Both the position numbers and the translations under genes were made by a program. DNA of 6,016 bases from Ignavibacteriota bacterium (GTDB lineage: Bacteria; Bacteroidota; Ignavibacteria; Tepidaquicellales; Tepidaquicellaceae), in NCBI GenBank assembly GCA_003135995.1, contig PNBM01000045.1, positions 8,084-14,099 on the forward strand, read 5' to 3'. Of this stretch, positions 5,805-6,016 are shown piece after piece (positions within the stretch are counted from its first letter, which is position 1; every line of letters begins with the position of its first letter). Under the pieces are notes generated by a model, which was given only the letters and a program-made list of their open reading frames with translations, searched no databases and was not told where the DNA came from.

Positions 5805-6016
5805 TTGGAAAGTATTATTGAAGTAATACCTTTAGACGATTATAAAGTAAAAGTTAAATTTGCAAAGAACTTTTCCGCAGAAGTTGATATAAAACCTTTT
5901 ATAAGAGGAGGAATATCGGACGCCCTGAAAGATAAATCATTTTTTCGAAGTGTAAAGGTTGATGATTTTAATGGTATAAGCTGGGATAATGGCTTTGATT
6001 TTTGTCCTAATTTTTT
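5805..6016 (+). CDS. DUF2442 domain-containing protein, 5' part (cut by window end)
   Basis: Seventy codons are visible before the window ends. The protein reads MESIIEVIPLDDYKVKVKF, then a VDIKPFI-GGISDALKD segment, then SVKVDDFNGISWDNGFDFCPNF. This matches the small (about 80-100 aa) DUF2442 family, which shows the same order of a V-P-DDY-L/V-V-F strand, a D-x-KP segment and a terminal I-W-NG-D-P motif. The start is the TTG at 5805; an in-frame TAA at 5793-5795 excludes anything further upstream, and no ATG or GTG is near. There is no Shine-Dalgarno, but the leader is A-rich. Its biochemical function is not established; family members often neighbour DUF4160 genes and have been suspected to be toxin-antitoxin-like. 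No such partner lies upstream here, and one could lie beyond the edge. It is probably unrelated to metal efflux. Confidence 0.82.
   Translation, partial: MESIIEVIPLDDYKVKVKFAKNFSAEVDIKPFIRGGISDALKDKSFFRSVKVDDFNGISWDNGFDFCPNF

Overview
The window is a heavy-metal efflux locus from an AT-rich bacterium. Both large genes lack a Shine-Dalgarno sequence and start behind A/T-only leaders, as is common in Bacteroidota and their relatives. The intergenic spacers carry dispersed repeats of kinds I associate with the Bacteroidota/Ignavibacteriota/Chlorobiota group. That placement is an inference from style; no marker gene is present to fix the taxon.

Layout. (1) Positions 23-1681 hold a CusB-type periplasmic adaptor. 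It has an N-terminal heavy-metal-binding zinc-ribbon-like domain, a Met/Lys/Asp-rich linker and a C-terminal HMA (MerP/CopZ-like) metal-binding domain. (2) Positions 1682-2281 are a 600-bp spacer made almost entirely of a tandem repeat with an exact 212-bp period in three copies (about 95-96 % identical). The unit contains a GC-rich hairpin element, a pair of overlapping hairpins, and the leader, start codon and first dozen codons of the next gene. Two decoy copies of the cusA start therefore lie upstream of the real one, each opening a 39-codon ORF. (3) Positions 2282-5521 hold a full-length CusA-type HME-RND pump with the three-methionine substrate site and the Asp/Glu/Lys proton-relay residues intact. 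(4) Positions 5522-5804 are a spacer with an 8-bp TAGTGAAA microrepeat and two strong dispersed palindromes. (5) From 5805 to the window edge is the 5' part of a DUF2442 gene with a TTG start.

The adaptor and pump would form two parts of a tripartite Cu(I)/Ag(I) efflux system. The outer-membrane channel (CusC-like) is not in the window. The fused HMBD and HMA domains probably capture metal in the periplasm and hand it to the pump, possibly doing the work of a separate CusF. The most unusual feature is the repeat array between adaptor and pump. It duplicates the translation-initiation region of cusA, and deleting or adding whole units would leave both reading frames intact.
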